Source of the DNA: Streptomyces bungoensis
Lineage (GTDB): Bacteria; Actinomycetota; Actinomycetes; Streptomycetales; Streptomycetaceae
Length of the DNA stretch: 64,000 nt
Direction: 5' to 3'
Assembly: GCF_001514215.1 (NCBI RefSeq)
Contig: NZ_KQ948854.1
Span: 1-64,000 of the forward strand
Shown: in pieces, positions 49,190 to 56,843 of the stretch
Position numbering within the stretch: position 1 is the first letter of the stretch
How the letters are laid out: every line of letters starts with the position of its first letter
Notes under the pieces: model-generated
Database searches by the model: none
Told to the model about the DNA's origin: nothing
Seen by the model: only the letters and a program-made list of their open reading frames with translations
Made by a program: the position numbers and the translations under genes

Positions 49190-49312
49190 GGGGCTCCTGT
49201 GCGTACGAGGGCAGGCTGGGCCTTCGGACGACGGTGGCCGGGCTTGCGGGATCTGCTTCCCACGGTAGGGCGCGTACCCCCGGCACACGGGCCGATCACG
49301 TTGCGGGCAGGT

Positions 49313-49355
49313 GAAAGGTGCCGGGGTGGGCGCTTTCATTATGAACGAAAGGTGC
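49313..49355 (+). repeat. Direct repeats and palindrome upstream of the expansin leader
   Basis: GAAAGGTGC occurs at 49313-49321 and 49347-49355, 34 bases apart. Between them TTCATTATGAA is a perfect 5-1-5 palindrome (about 49335-49346 region) in an AT-richer patch. This may be promoter or operator DNA for the expansin or the divergent FUSC gene. Confidence 0.4.
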
Positions 49356-49356
49356 T

Positions 49357-49466
49357 CGAGGTGCTGTCGGGCCGGGGAGCGGAACCCCGTGGAGATCCCG
49401 GCAACCTTTCCGGCGCCCGCGACGACTGTGAGTCGGAAACGCGTGTTCGTCCGCACCTCGTAAGGA
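49357..49466 (+). ncRNA. Candidate structured leader (riboswitch-like) of the expansin gene
   Basis: A perfect 8-bp long-range pairing, CGAGGTGC (49357-49364) with GCACCTCG (49453-49460), would close a domain of about 100 nt. Inside it are hairpins CGGGG/CCCCG (49373-49377 with 49385-49389) and CGACT/AGTCG (49423-49427 with 49431-49435), and an alternative pairing GACGA with TCGTC (49421-49425 with 49447-49451). The closing stem ends one base before the AAGGA ribosome-binding site (49462-49466) of the GTG at 49475. I could not match it to the c-di-AMP, cobalamin, SAM or SAH consensus. Confidence 0.45.
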
Positions 49467-49474
49467 CTCGTCCA

Positions 49475-50419
49475 GTGGTCCCCTCCTCGCACCGCCGCCC
49501 CGCTCGCGGGCGGCGCACCGTCCTCGTGTCCGCCGTCGCCGCGGCAGCCGTGGGGCTCCTCGCGGCCCTGGTGGTGGCGTTCGTCCCCGACGGCGGGTCC
49601 CACGCCGCGGGAGCCGCGGCCACGCCCTCCGTGAGCGCCCGGCCGAGCGTCCCGCCGACGGCGCCGGCACGGAGGCAGGCCACGGCCTCCGCGGCGCCGG
49701 CGCCCGTGCCGAAGCGCACCGCGGCGCCTTCCGCGTCGGCCCGGCCGTCGTCACCGCGCGCTTCCGCGGCCGGCGCGCCGCGGGCTGCTTCCGGGGCGGC
49801 ACCGCTGGCGGGACGGATCGCGCCCGGGGTCACCCACAGCTCGGTGGCCACCCACTACGACGCGGGAGACGGCGACGGCGCCTGCCTGTACGGGCCGAGC
49901 CCCGACCTGATGATCGCGGCGATGAACCACACCGACTACGAGGCGTCCAAGGCGTGCGGGGCGTACCTCTCCGTCCGCGCGGCGGGCGGCGCCTCCGTGA
50001 CGGTACGGGTCACCAACGAGTGCCCCGAGTGCGCCCCCGGGCAGCTCGATCTCAGCGAGCAGGCGTTCGCGAAACTCGCCGCCCTCTCGGCCGGCCGGAT
50101 CCCGGTCTCCTGGAGCCTGCTCAGCCCCGGCACGTCCGGCACGGTCTCGATCCGCTACAAGACAGGCTCCAGCCGCAACTGGTGCGGCATCCAGGCGATC
50201 GGCCACCGCAACCCGCTGGCCCGGCTCGAGGTCGGCACCGGCACCGGCTGGCGTCCGCTCACCCGCACCGACTACGACTACTTCCTCTCCGAGGACGGCA
50301 CCGGCTGCGGCGGCCCCCTCAGGCTCACCGACATCTACGGCGAGCGGCTGACCGTCGACGGCATCGCGATCCGCCCGGACACCGTGCAGCCCACCCGCGT
50401 CCAGTTCGCCCGGCACTGA
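49475..50419 (+). CDS. Bacterial expansin (EXLX1-like), membrane-anchored or secreted
   Basis: Expansins loosen polysaccharide walls without hydrolysis. The 314-residue product has a basic N-terminus and one hydrophobic segment (TVLVSAVAAAAVGLLAALVV, about residues 20-42). A Pro/Ser/Ala-rich linker (about 45-105), a double-psi beta-barrel domain (about 110-215) and a C-terminal beta domain (about 216-310) follow. The barrel has YDAGDGDGACLYG and a Cys pattern with NECPECAPGQLDLSEQAFAKLA, whose Asp matches the key expansin Asp. The C-terminal domain contains aromatic residues on a likely binding face (GSSRNWCGIQAI; YDYFLSEDGTGCGGPLRL). GTG at 49475 is preceded by AAGGA 8 nt away. Identity is strong; the target polymer is unknown. 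Confidence 0.9.
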   Translation: MVPSSHRRPARGRRTVLVSAVAAAAVGLLAALVVAFVPDGGSHAAGAAATPSVSARPSVPPTAPARRQATASAAPAPVPKRTAAPSASARPSSPRASAAGAPRAASGAAPLAGRIAPGVTHSSVATHYDAGDGDGACLYGPSPDLMIAAMNHTDYEASKACGAYLSVRAAGGASVTVRVTNECPECAPGQLDLSEQAFAKLAALSAGRIPVSWSLLSPGTSGTVSIRYKTGSSRNWCGIQAIGHRNPLARLEVGTGTGWRPLTRTDYDYFLSEDGTGCGGPLRLTDIYGERLTVDGIAIRPDTVQPTRVQFARH

Positions 50420-50538
50420 CCCGCCGGGCCCTGCGCTCGGGGGCTCGATGCGGGGGCGGGCGAAAAGGGGATGCGGTGCGGGGCGGTGGTCCGGATGATC
50501 GGGTGGTTGCCCGGCATCCCATCCGAGGAGTCCCGCCC

Positions 50539-50952
50539 ATGATCCGGCGCGTCACCGCCCCCGGTCTCTTCCCGCCGCCCACCTACTCGCACGCCACCGT
50601 CGTCGAGGCGGGTGCCCGACTGGTGTTCCTCGCCGGGGCCGTGCCGCTGGACGAGAAGGGGGAGGTCGTCGGCCCGGACGATCCCGTACGGCAGGCCCGG
50701 CAGGTCATCGCGAACCTGGGCGAGCAGCTGCGGGCGGTGGGAAGCGACCTGGCCCATGTCGTGGCGACGGACGTGTACGTGGTGAGCGGTGAGCCGTCGG
50801 TGCTCTCGGCCGTGTGGGAGGTGGTCGAGGACTCCGGGCTCAGCGCCGGGCCGCACTCCTCCACGCTGCTCGGAGTGGCCTGCCTGGGCTACACCGGGCA
50901 GCTGGTGGAGATCACGGCGACCGCCGTGGTGCCCGAGGAGGCGGCCCGATGA
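50539..50952 (+). CDS. RidA/YjgF-family protein
   Basis: 137-residue member of the RidA superfamily, trimeric proteins that hydrolyse reactive enamine/imine intermediates. Core features include GARLVFLAGAVPLDEKGEVV, DDPVRQARQVIANLGEQL, HVVATDVYVV and the C-terminal VEITATAVVP (the Glu is usual in the family). The active-site Arg of canonical RidA (in the R-x-x-V segment) is not obvious, so it may be a divergent subgroup. ATG at 50539 has GAGGAG 8 nt upstream. The stop overlaps the GNAT gene (ATGA), indicating coupled expression. Confidence 0.88.
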   Translation: MIRRVTAPGLFPPPTYSHATVVEAGARLVFLAGAVPLDEKGEVVGPDDPVRQARQVIANLGEQLRAVGSDLAHVVATDVYVVSGEPSVLSAVWEVVEDSGLSAGPHSSTLLGVACLGYTGQLVEITATAVVPEEAAR

Positions 50953-51425
50953 CGGCCGGCGTGGTCCTACGGCGGGCGGACGCGGCGGACGCGGGTGCCG
51001 CCGCCGACGTCTGGCTGCGGTCCTTCGCCGCGGCCCTGCCGACGGTCGTCAGGCCCCGCACCGACGACGATGTGCGCGGCTACTTCCGTGACGTGGTGGT
51101 GCCGCTGCGGGAGACCTGGGTCGCCGAGGCGGCCGGGCACGGGGGCGGAGACGGGCGCGGCGGGATCGTCGGCGTGATGGTCCTGGACGGCGAACTGCTG
51201 TCCCAGCTGTACCTGGACCCCGGGTGGCGGGGGCGGGGCCTGGGCGACCGGTTCGTCGAGCTGGCCAAGGAACGCAGCCCGGGCGGGCTCACCCTGTGGA
51301 CCTTCCGGGTCAACGAGCCCGCCCACCGGTTCTACGAGCGCCACGGGTTCGTCGCCGTCGAGCACACGGACGGCAGCGGCAACGAGGAGCGGGAGCCGGA
51401 CGTCCGGTACGTGTGGCGGCCGTGA
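50949..51425 (+). CDS. GNAT-family N-acetyltransferase
   Basis: 158-residue acetyltransferase. The acetyl-CoA-binding motif A is LYLDPGWRGRGLGDRFVELA, and motif B is WTFRVNEPAHRFYERHGFVAV, both typical. The N-terminus (VVLRRADAADAGAAADVWLR) matches the first strand and helix of GNAT proteins. ATG at 50949 overlaps the RidA stop by four bases. The substrate is unknown, but the coupling with RidA hints at amine/imine metabolism or detoxification (inference). The stop lies 21 bases from that of the convergent glycosylase gene. Confidence 0.88.
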   Translation: MTAGVVLRRADAADAGAAADVWLRSFAAALPTVVRPRTDDDVRGYFRDVVVPLRETWVAEAAGHGGGDGRGGIVGVMVLDGELLSQLYLDPGWRGRGLGDRFVELAKERSPGGLTLWTFRVNEPAHRFYERHGFVAVEHTDGSGNEEREPDVRYVWRP

Positions 51426-51446
51426 CCGTCGCCTGACCGGCCCCCG

Positions 51447-52142
51447 CTACCGCAGCCCCGCCGCGTCCGCCGCCGTGCGCAGCACCTCGCGCAGCATGGC
51501 GGGGGTCAGCCGGCCGGTGAAGGTGTTGCGCTGGCTGACGTGGAAGCAGCCGAACAGGTCCAGGCCGTCGAGGGCGACCCGGGTGCCGTGGCCGAAGGCG
51601 GGGCGCGGCCTGGGCACGGGCCAGCCGGCCTCGTCCAACGCGGGCAGGGCCGCCTGCCAGCCGAAGGCGCCGAGCACGACGGCCGCCCTGAGCGTCGGCC
51701 GCAGCAGCCGCAGCTCCTGGACCAGCCAGGGACGGCAGGTGTCCCGCTCCGTGGGGGTGGGCTTGTTGGCGGGCGGCGCGCAGTGCACGGGCGCGGTGAC
51801 GCGGACGCCGTACAGCTCCAGACCGTCGGCGGCGCTGACCGCCGTGGGCTGCGAGGCGAGCCCCACGTCGTACAGCGCCTGGTACAGCACGTCTCCGGAG
51901 CGGTCGCCGGTGAACATGCGGCCGGTGCGGTTGCCGCCGTGTGCCGCGGGGGCGAGCCCGATGATCGCCAGCCGGGCGTCGGCCGGTCCGAAGCCGGGCA
52001 CCGGGCGCCCCCAGTACGTCCAGTCGGCGAACGCGGCCCGCTTGGTCCGGGCCACCTCCTCACGCCACTCGACCAGCCGGGGACAGGCCCGGCACTCCGA
52101 GACCCGCCGGTCGAGCCGGGCGAGGGCGCTGCTGTGGTCCAT
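51447..52142 (-). CDS. Uracil-DNA glycosylase, family 5 (UdgB-type)
   Basis: Removes uracil and other deaminated bases from DNA, starting base excision repair. 231 residues. Motif A is GLAPAAHGGNRTGRMFTGDRSG and motif C is CFHVSQRNTFTGRLT, both as in family 5. The first has Ala where family 4 has Glu. Four Cys placed as CRACPRL and later HCAPP and DTCRPW would bind a 4Fe-4S cluster. ATG at 52142 is chosen: a TACGGT box lies 6 bases upstream and the N-terminal Cys pair follows shortly. It is divergent from the S4 RNA-binding protein gene. Confidence 0.93.
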   Translation of the reverse strand: MDHSSALARLDRRVSECRACPRLVEWREEVARTKRAAFADWTYWGRPVPGFGPADARLAIIGLAPAAHGGNRTGRMFTGDRSGDVLYQALYDVGLASQPTAVSAADGLELYGVRVTAPVHCAPPANKPTPTERDTCRPWLVQELRLLRPTLRAAVVLGAFGWQAALPALDEAGWPVPRPRPAFGHGTRVALDGLDLFGCFHVSQRNTFTGRLTPAMLREVLRTAADAAGLR

Positions 52143-52148
52143 ACCGTC

Positions 52149-52154
52149 ACCGTA
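52149..52154 (-). promoter_or_regulatory. -10 element for leaderless glycosylase mRNA
   Basis: TACGGT on the minus strand ends 6 bases before the ATG at 52142. Confidence 0.45.
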
Positions 52155-52290
52155 TGCCCGGCCGGACCGGCGCCGTACGCCCCGCCTGCCCGGACGCCGC
52201 CCCGGCCCGGGACCGGGCACCGGCCGGCCAGGACGCGGGTGTCGCCCTCCGCCCCTCGAAAACGCCTCCGGCTCACCCGGGCCGGCGCGT

Positions 52291-52296
52291 TAGGGT
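52291..52296 (+). promoter_or_regulatory. -10 element for leaderless S4-protein mRNA
   Basis: TAGGGT ends 6 bases before the ATG at 52303; the -35 region is weak. Confidence 0.45.
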
Positions 52297-52302
52297 CGGG
52301 AC

Positions 52303-52953
52303 ATGGCTTCCGAGGATGCGGACGAGAAGGTGACCCGTGACTCCGGCGAACGGGGCGGAGTGAACCGCGCCCGGGGTGCCGAGGACTCCGGCGACGCCGG
52401 GGCCGGCGGCGTCGCCGAGGAGTCCGCGGGCGCCGGCGCCTCGTCGGGCGCCCAGCCCCTCGATCCCAGGATCGCCGCCGCGGTGGCCGCCGCCGAGGCC
52501 GCGGGGCCCGGGGCCGGGGAGACCGTGCGGATCGACAGCTGGATCTGGGCCGTCCGTCTGATCAAGACCCGTTCCCTGGGCGCCGCCGCCTGCCGTGGCG
52601 GGCACGTCCACGTCAACGGCGAGCGTGTGAAGCCCGCCTACTCCGTGCGCGTCGGCGACGAGGTGCGCCTCCGGCACGAGGGCCGGGAGCGGATCGTGAT
52701 CGTCAAGCGCCTGATCCGCAAGCGCGTCGGCGCCCCGGTGGCCGCCCAGTGCTACATCGACAACTCTCCCCCTCCCCCGCCCCGCGAGGCCGTCGCCCCG
52801 GCCGGCCTCCGTGACCGCGGCGCCGGCCGCCCCACCAAGCGGGACCGCCGCGAGATGGAGCGCCTTCGCAGCCTCGGCGGACTGGGCGCGCCCCAGGGGC
52901 CCGGTGGGCTCGGCGGGTTCGGAGCACCCGGCAAGGGTCCGCGCGGCCGGTGA
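52303..52953 (+). CDS. S4-domain RNA-binding protein (Hsp15-like)
   Basis: 216 residues. An acidic, low-complexity N-terminus (about residues 1-70) precedes an S4 domain (about 75-140): VRIDSWIWAVRLIKTRSLGAA, ACRGGHVHVNGERVKPAYSV and VGDEVRLRHEG. This matches Hsp15/YrfH-type proteins, which bind stalled 50S subunits carrying nascent chains in Escherichia coli. The C-terminus is basic and Pro/Gly-rich (GRPTKRDRREMERLRSLGG). The long acidic head is unusual for Hsp15 but common in Streptomyces homologues. A ribosome-rescue role here is inference. Confidence 0.85.
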   Translation: MASEDADEKVTRDSGERGGVNRARGAEDSGDAGAGGVAEESAGAGASSGAQPLDPRIAAAVAAAEAAGPGAGETVRIDSWIWAVRLIKTRSLGAAACRGGHVHVNGERVKPAYSVRVGDEVRLRHEGRERIVIVKRLIRKRVGAPVAAQCYIDNSPPPPPREAVAPAGLRDRGAGRPTKRDRREMERLRSLGGLGAPQGPGGLGGFGAPGKGPRGR

Positions 52954-53031
52954 GCCGCTCGGGCGCACACCGCTGACGCCGACCGGGCCCCCGCGCCCCG
53001 GCCGGCGCCACCGCGGTGCGGTCCCGGACGC

Positions 53032-53493
53032 TCACGCCCGTCGGCCTGCCGGCGAGAGCAGTCGCAGCAGCTCCGCGTTGTGGGCGCGGAGGGCCCAGGC
53101 GATCAGGGCGAGCGGCACGATGAGGATCAGCGGGGTCGCGGCGTACTGGCCGTCGAAGACGGTGAGCTGGACGATGAAGGCGCCCACCATCAGCGCGCTC
53201 AGCGCCATCGCCGCCACGGACTGCAGCACCGGCACCACGAGCGCCACCGCCCCGGCCAGTTCCAGCGCGCCGATCGTGTACATGCCTGCGCTGCCCCAGC
53301 CGATCCGGTCGAAGGACTCGACGGCCGACGGGTGCGCGATCAGCTTGGGCAGCGCGCTCGCGATCGCGTAGAACAGGGCGAGCAGCACCTGCACGGTACG
53401 CAGCGCGATCCGGCCGAGACGCCGGCCGCCGGCCGCCGGCGCGGCCGAGGCGGCGGAGGGTGCAGTGGTGACGGGGGCAGTGCTCTCGGACAT
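53032..53493 (-). CDS. DoxX-family membrane protein
   Basis: 153-residue integral membrane protein with four predicted helices. It has the DoxX-like pattern ALFYAIASALPKLIAHPSAVESFDRIGW near residues 40-67 (in two parts), then YTIGALELAGAVALVVPV and LILIVPLALIAWAL. Relatives include quinone-linked or sulfur-stress membrane proteins, and the function is not fixed. The N-terminal about 25 residues are Ala/Pro/Thr-rich. ATG at 53493 has GGAG 5 nt upstream. Possible regulation through an upstream GGTTAGACC element is speculative. Confidence 0.85.
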   Translation of the reverse strand: MSESTAPVTTAPSAASAAPAAGGRRLGRIALRTVQVLLALFYAIASALPKLIAHPSAVESFDRIGWGSAGMYTIGALELAGAVALVVPVLQSVAAMALSALMVGAFIVQLTVFDGQYAATPLILIVPLALIAWALRAHNAELLRLLSPAGRRA

Positions 53494-53595
53494 GAGGTCT
53501 CCTGGGTGAAGCGGTCCCGGCTGCTGTCACTTGGTTAGACCGGCCCCACGGCGAGAACTCATCGCCGCCGCCTGGATCGCCGCCCCCGGGTTTCC

Positions 53596-54285
53596 TCAGT
53601 CCCGTACCGCCCTCACCCACATCCCGTCGTCCGTGAGATACGCGTCCACCTTCAGTCCCGCCTCCGCCAGGGCCGACTCGAACTGCTCCTTCGTCAGGGG
53701 CCGGCTCAGGAACGTCTGGGTCCAGACGGCGTCCGGGAACACGTACTCCGCGCGGACCGCGTCGACTCCGTCACCGACCGGCTCGGCCGATGCGATCCGT
53801 ACCGTGAAGCCGCTCGGGTCCACCCGCTCCCTCGGCACGTTCACGTGGTAGTCCGCGCCCTCGCGCTGGATGAGCACGCAGCCGCCGTCCGCCACGTGCC
53901 GGGCACAGGTACGCAGCAGGCCCCGGCGCACCTCGGCGTCCCCGGCGTGCACGAGGAACGACGCGAGCATCACCACGTCGAACCGCTCGCCCAGCTCCAG
54001 GCGCTCGATCGGGGCGCATATCGTGCGTGCCCCGCGGACGCGGGCCAGCATCTCGGCGGACTCGTCCACCGCGGTGACCGTGAAACCCCGCTCCAGCAGG
54101 GCATGGGTCACCCGGCCCACTCCACTGCCGAGCTCCAGGACGTGCGCCCCGGCCGGCACGGCAGCCGCGATGATGTCCGGCTCGTCGCCCACCGGGAGCC
54201 GTGCGTACAGCTCGACCGCGCAGCCGTCCGGGGTGATCGCTCCGGGGCCCGTTCCCTCGTATCCCTCACGCATCTCGACCGTCAT
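53596..54285 (-). CDS. Class I SAM-dependent methyltransferase
   Basis: 229-residue methyltransferase. Motif I is VLELGSGVGRVTHALLERGF, then VTAVDESAEMLARVRG, FDVVMLASFLVHAGD and the post-core DGGCVLIQREGADYHVNV, all consistent with the Methyltransf_25-type core. The N-terminal EGTGPGAITPDGCAVELYARL resembles bacterial small-molecule methyltransferases. ATG at 54285 gives this length, and a Met four codons later is possible. The ribosome-binding site is weak for both. No neighbour suggests a substrate. Confidence 0.85.
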   Translation of the reverse strand: MTVEMREGYEGTGPGAITPDGCAVELYARLPVGDEPDIIAAAVPAGAHVLELGSGVGRVTHALLERGFTVTAVDESAEMLARVRGARTICAPIERLELGERFDVVMLASFLVHAGDAEVRRGLLRTCARHVADGGCVLIQREGADYHVNVPRERVDPSGFTVRIASAEPVGDGVDAVRAEYVFPDAVWTQTFLSRPLTKEQFESALAEAGLKVDAYLTDDGMWVRAVRD

Positions 54286-54334
54286 GCCCGGACAACGGGC
54301 GGCCCGGGCAGGCCCGTTCCCGCCCGGCCCCGGT

Positions 54335-55282
54335 TCACTCCTTCGAGTCGTCCGTCCCCGCGGCGGGAACCTCTCCCGCGGTCCGCCACGGGAACCACCC
54401 GTGCCCGATGTACCAGTGGCCCCCCGCCCGCAGATGGTCGCCGACGGCCCGCTCCACGGAGGTGCGCCGCGGCAGCCGAGCGACCGGCAGGTCCGGGTCG
54501 CCGAAGACGAACCGGACGGGCTCGGTGTCGGCCGGTTCCGGGTCCTCGTGGGCGACGCGGAACCGTTCCTGGAAGGCGACGATGTGGGAGCGCTCGGGCA
54601 GGTACCGCCGCAGCTGCGGGTCCAGCAGCCAGGAGTGGCAGACCGCCACCGGGTGGTCCTCCTCGGGGTAGTGGCGCGCGAAGAACTCCCGGGCCAGGGC
54701 AAGCGAGCGGTCGCATGCGGCCGGCGTCAGCGGGCCGAGGAAGTCGGGAACGTGGAGGTTGAGGCAGGGCGTGCCCGCGGTCACGTCCAGTCCGGCCGCC
54801 CTGAGCGCGTCGCTCGTGCGCGGCCCGAGGGACGCCCGCTGGAACTGCAGCCGCCCCAGCTGGTACAGCTCGCCCCGGAAGTGGAGGGTGAGCCAGCGCG
54901 GCACCAGCAGGCCCGCCCGGCCGTGGCACCTGCGGTGGGCGGCCATGTTGCGCCCGAGGTCGGCGAGGGTGCGCCGGGAGACGTCGGCCGGGATCCCGCG
55001 CTCTCGGTGGTGGGCGCGGACGTGGGGCAGGGCCGCGACGAGTACGTACAGGGGGAAGCACCGCTGCAGGGCGCCGGAGGGCCAGTCGAGCTGGGGCAGG
55101 TCGGCCCCGCCGCTGATCTCCCCCAGCCCGCGCACCAGCTCGGCGACGGACCCCTGGAGGAGCCCGAGCAGTTCCGGGTCGTCGCACACGCGCCGCCCGA
55201 TGCGTACGAGTTCGTTGATGTCCTCGTGCGGTACCGCGAGATCGAGCAGTTCCTCGGCCAGTTCGTCGGCGTCGGGCAGCAC
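54335..55282 (-). CDS. Acyltransferase-domain protein of actinobacterial type
   Basis: 315-residue protein. I recall this as the two-domain N-acyltransferase type (NAT_N plus GNAT-like C-terminal domain) widespread in Streptomyces, but this is from memory of the sequence style. The helical N-terminal half begins LPDADELAEELLDLAVPHED and includes RTLADLGRNMAAHRRCHG. The C-terminal half includes LYQLGRLQFQRASLGPR, NLHVPDFLGPLTPAACDRSL and HPVAVCHSWLLDPQLRRYLP, with a conserved-looking VCHSW. GTG at 55282 has AAGGGGG 7 nt upstream. The product is cytosolic and the acyl donor and acceptor are unknown. Confidence 0.78.
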   Translation of the reverse strand: MLPDADELAEELLDLAVPHEDINELVRIGRRVCDDPELLGLLQGSVAELVRGLGEISGGADLPQLDWPSGALQRCFPLYVLVAALPHVRAHHRERGIPADVSRRTLADLGRNMAAHRRCHGRAGLLVPRWLTLHFRGELYQLGRLQFQRASLGPRTSDALRAAGLDVTAGTPCLNLHVPDFLGPLTPAACDRSLALAREFFARHYPEEDHPVAVCHSWLLDPQLRRYLPERSHIVAFQERFRVAHEDPEPADTEPVRFVFGDPDLPVARLPRRTSVERAVGDHLRAGGHWYIGHGWFPWRTAGEVPAAGTDDSKE

Positions 55283-55345
55283 GTGGGGACCCCCTTGGTG
55301 TATGTCCGTTCGAAGAGTACGGTGCGAGGAGGAGTGGTGATCGCG

Positions 55346-55642
55346 ATGCGTACAGGCAATGAGCCGGTCACCGCGCGCAGTGCTCTGCGGGCGCGGTTCT
55401 GGCTGAGCGTGTGGGGACTGGCCTGGGCGGTCTTCGGCACGGCGGCGTTCGCGCTCGCCGGGCGCCCCGGCTGGGCGGCCGCGTGCGGCGTGCTGTTGCT
55501 GCTGGTCACCGCCGACATGGCCGTGATCCTCCGGCACATCCGGCAGGGCCCGCACTACCAGCCGGGCCGGAACGTGCCGCCGTACCGGCCGTCGGACGGC
55601 GGCCCTCCGTATCCCGGACCGCCCCGGCACCGCCATCCCTGA
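55346..55642 (+). CDS. Small two-helix membrane protein
   Basis: 98-residue protein of unknown function. Two predicted transmembrane helices (RFWLSVWGLAWAVFGTAAFA and GVLLLLVTADMAVILRHI, about residues 17-60) are followed by a Pro/Tyr/Gly-rich cytosolic or external tail (QPGRNVPPYRPSDGGPPYPG). ATG at 55346 is used; in-frame GTG codons at 55334 and 55337 are alternatives closer to AGGAGG. TACGGT at 55318-55323 may be its -10, giving a short leader. The gene is divergent from the acyltransferase and convergent with the TPR gene. Confidence 0.72.
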   Translation: MRTGNEPVTARSALRARFWLSVWGLAWAVFGTAAFALAGRPGWAAACGVLLLLVTADMAVILRHIRQGPHYQPGRNVPPYRPSDGGPPYPGPPRHRHP

Positions 55643-55651
55643 GCCCGGGGG

Positions 55652-56032
55652 TCAGGAGTCGAAGTGGGCGGCCTTGAGGTACTCGGGGTTGGGGTCGAGC
55701 GCGGCGGCCAGCCGGAAGTGCCGTCTGGCCTGGTCGGGGCGGCCCTGTCGCTCATAGGTGCGGCCGAGCGCGAAGTGCGCGTACGCGTTGTCCGGCTCCC
55801 GCTCCAGCACGACGGTGAACTCCAGTTCCGCCGGCCGCAGCTGCGCCGCCGCGAAGAAGGCACGCGCGCGCAGCAGCCGGGCCGCGGTGTTCTCGGGGTG
55901 TGCGGCGATGACTGAGTCGAGCAGTTTCACCGCGCCCCGCGGATCGCGCGCGTTGAGCAGCTGCTCGGCCGCGCGGAAGTCGATGACATGCGTCTCCGGG
56001 GTACGTCCGGTCGGACCGCTGGTCTCGGGCAC
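55652..56032 (-). CDS. Tetratricopeptide-repeat protein
   Basis: 126 residues with about three TPR units (RGAVKLLDSVIAAHPENTAA; LRPAELEFTVVLEREPDNAY; AHFALGRTYERQGRPDQARR). These have the usual small/large residue pattern and close in HFRLAAALDPNP. It is likely an adaptor for protein-protein contact; the partner is unknown. GTG at 56032 has AAGGA about 8 nt upstream. It lies just downstream of coaE in transcription order on the opposite side (coaE stop at 56083), so the two are probably separate units. Confidence 0.85.
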   Translation of the reverse strand: MPETSGPTGRTPETHVIDFRAAEQLLNARDPRGAVKLLDSVIAAHPENTAARLLRARAFFAAAQLRPAELEFTVVLEREPDNAYAHFALGRTYERQGRPDQARRHFRLAAALDPNPEYLKAAHFDS

Positions 56033-56082
56033 GGCGAAATCCTTCCCTCACTGAAGCGGTTCAACGCCCCGCGCGCGGGCCG

Positions 56083-56757
56083 CTATTCCGTGCCGTCCCC
56101 GGCCCGGCCGTCTCCGCGCGGGGCGGTGGCGTGCGGGGCGGCCCCGGATGCCGTGCGCCGTTCCCGTTCCCGGCGCACCAGCTCGTCCCAGACGTCCGCC
56201 ACGCGCTCGCGCAGCGCGTCCAGCGGCACGTCGTTGTCGATCACGATGTCCGCGATCTTCCAGCGCTGCTCGCGGGTGGCCTGCGCGGCCATGCGCGCGC
56301 GTGCGTCGTCCTCGGCCATGCCCCGCAGTCGTACGAGCCGGTCGAGCCGGGTGGCGGGGTCGGCGTCGACGACGATGACGAGGTCGTACAGCGGTGCCAG
56401 GCCGTTCTCGGTGAGCAGCGGGACGTCGTGGACGACCACGGCGTCCTCGGCGGCCCCGCTCTCCAGTTCGCGGGAACGGGCGCCCACCAGCGGATGGACG
56501 ATCGCGTTGAGGACCGCCAGCTTCTCCGGGTCGGCGAAGACGAGGGAGCCGAGCGCCGGCCGGTCGAGGCTTCCGTCGGTGGTCAGGACGCCCTCGCCGA
56601 ACGCCTCCACCACGGCCGCGAGTCCGGGCGTGCCGGGTGCGACGACCTCGCGTGCGATGCGGTCGGCGTCGATCAGCACGGCCCCGTGCTCCACGAGCAG
56701 CCGTGACACCTCGCTCTTGCCGGCACCGATGCCGCCGGTCAGTCCCACTGTCAGCAT
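56083..56757 (-). CDS. coaE: Dephospho-CoA kinase
   Basis: Last step of coenzyme A synthesis: phosphorylates the 3'-hydroxyl of dephospho-CoA. 224 residues. P-loop [17 protein letters not shown] (residues about 5-21), [16 protein letters not shown] (the DxD region), HPLV and [14 protein letters not shown] are all typical. A tail of about 25 residues rich in Arg, Ala and Gly follows the core. ATG at 56757 has a TAAGCT box 7 bases upstream, consistent with a leaderless mRNA. Some actinobacterial CoaE proteins carry a C-terminal UPF0157 domain, which this one lacks. Confidence 0.94.
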   Translation of the reverse strand: MLTVGLTGGIGAGKSEVSRLLVEHGAVLIDADRIAREVVAPGTPGLAAVVEAFGEGVLTTDGSLDRPALGSLVFADPEKLAVLNAIVHPLVGARSRELESGAAEDAVVVHDVPLLTENGLAPLYDLVIVVDADPATRLDRLVRLRGMAEDDARARMAAQATREQRWKIADIVIDNDVPLDALRERVADVWDELVRRERERRTASGAAPHATAPRGDGRAGDGTE

Positions 56758-56764
56758 GAGCGGA

Positions 56765-56770
56765 AGCTTA
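56765..56770 (-). promoter_or_regulatory. -10 element for leaderless coaE mRNA
   Basis: TAAGCT on the minus strand ends 7 bases before the coaE ATG (56757). Confidence 0.45.
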
Positions 56771-56843
56771 GGCCCTGCCACCGGCGGGGCCACCGCGGCA
56801 CCGGTACCGGCCCGCGAGCCCGGCATGATCCGGACGAAAGACC

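Noticed and set aside
49357..49474. Assignment of the expansin leader to the c-di-AMP, cobalamin, SAM-IV or SAH riboswitch
   Set aside because: Only short word matches (for example CCCGGCAACC); the conserved core elements of these classes are missing.
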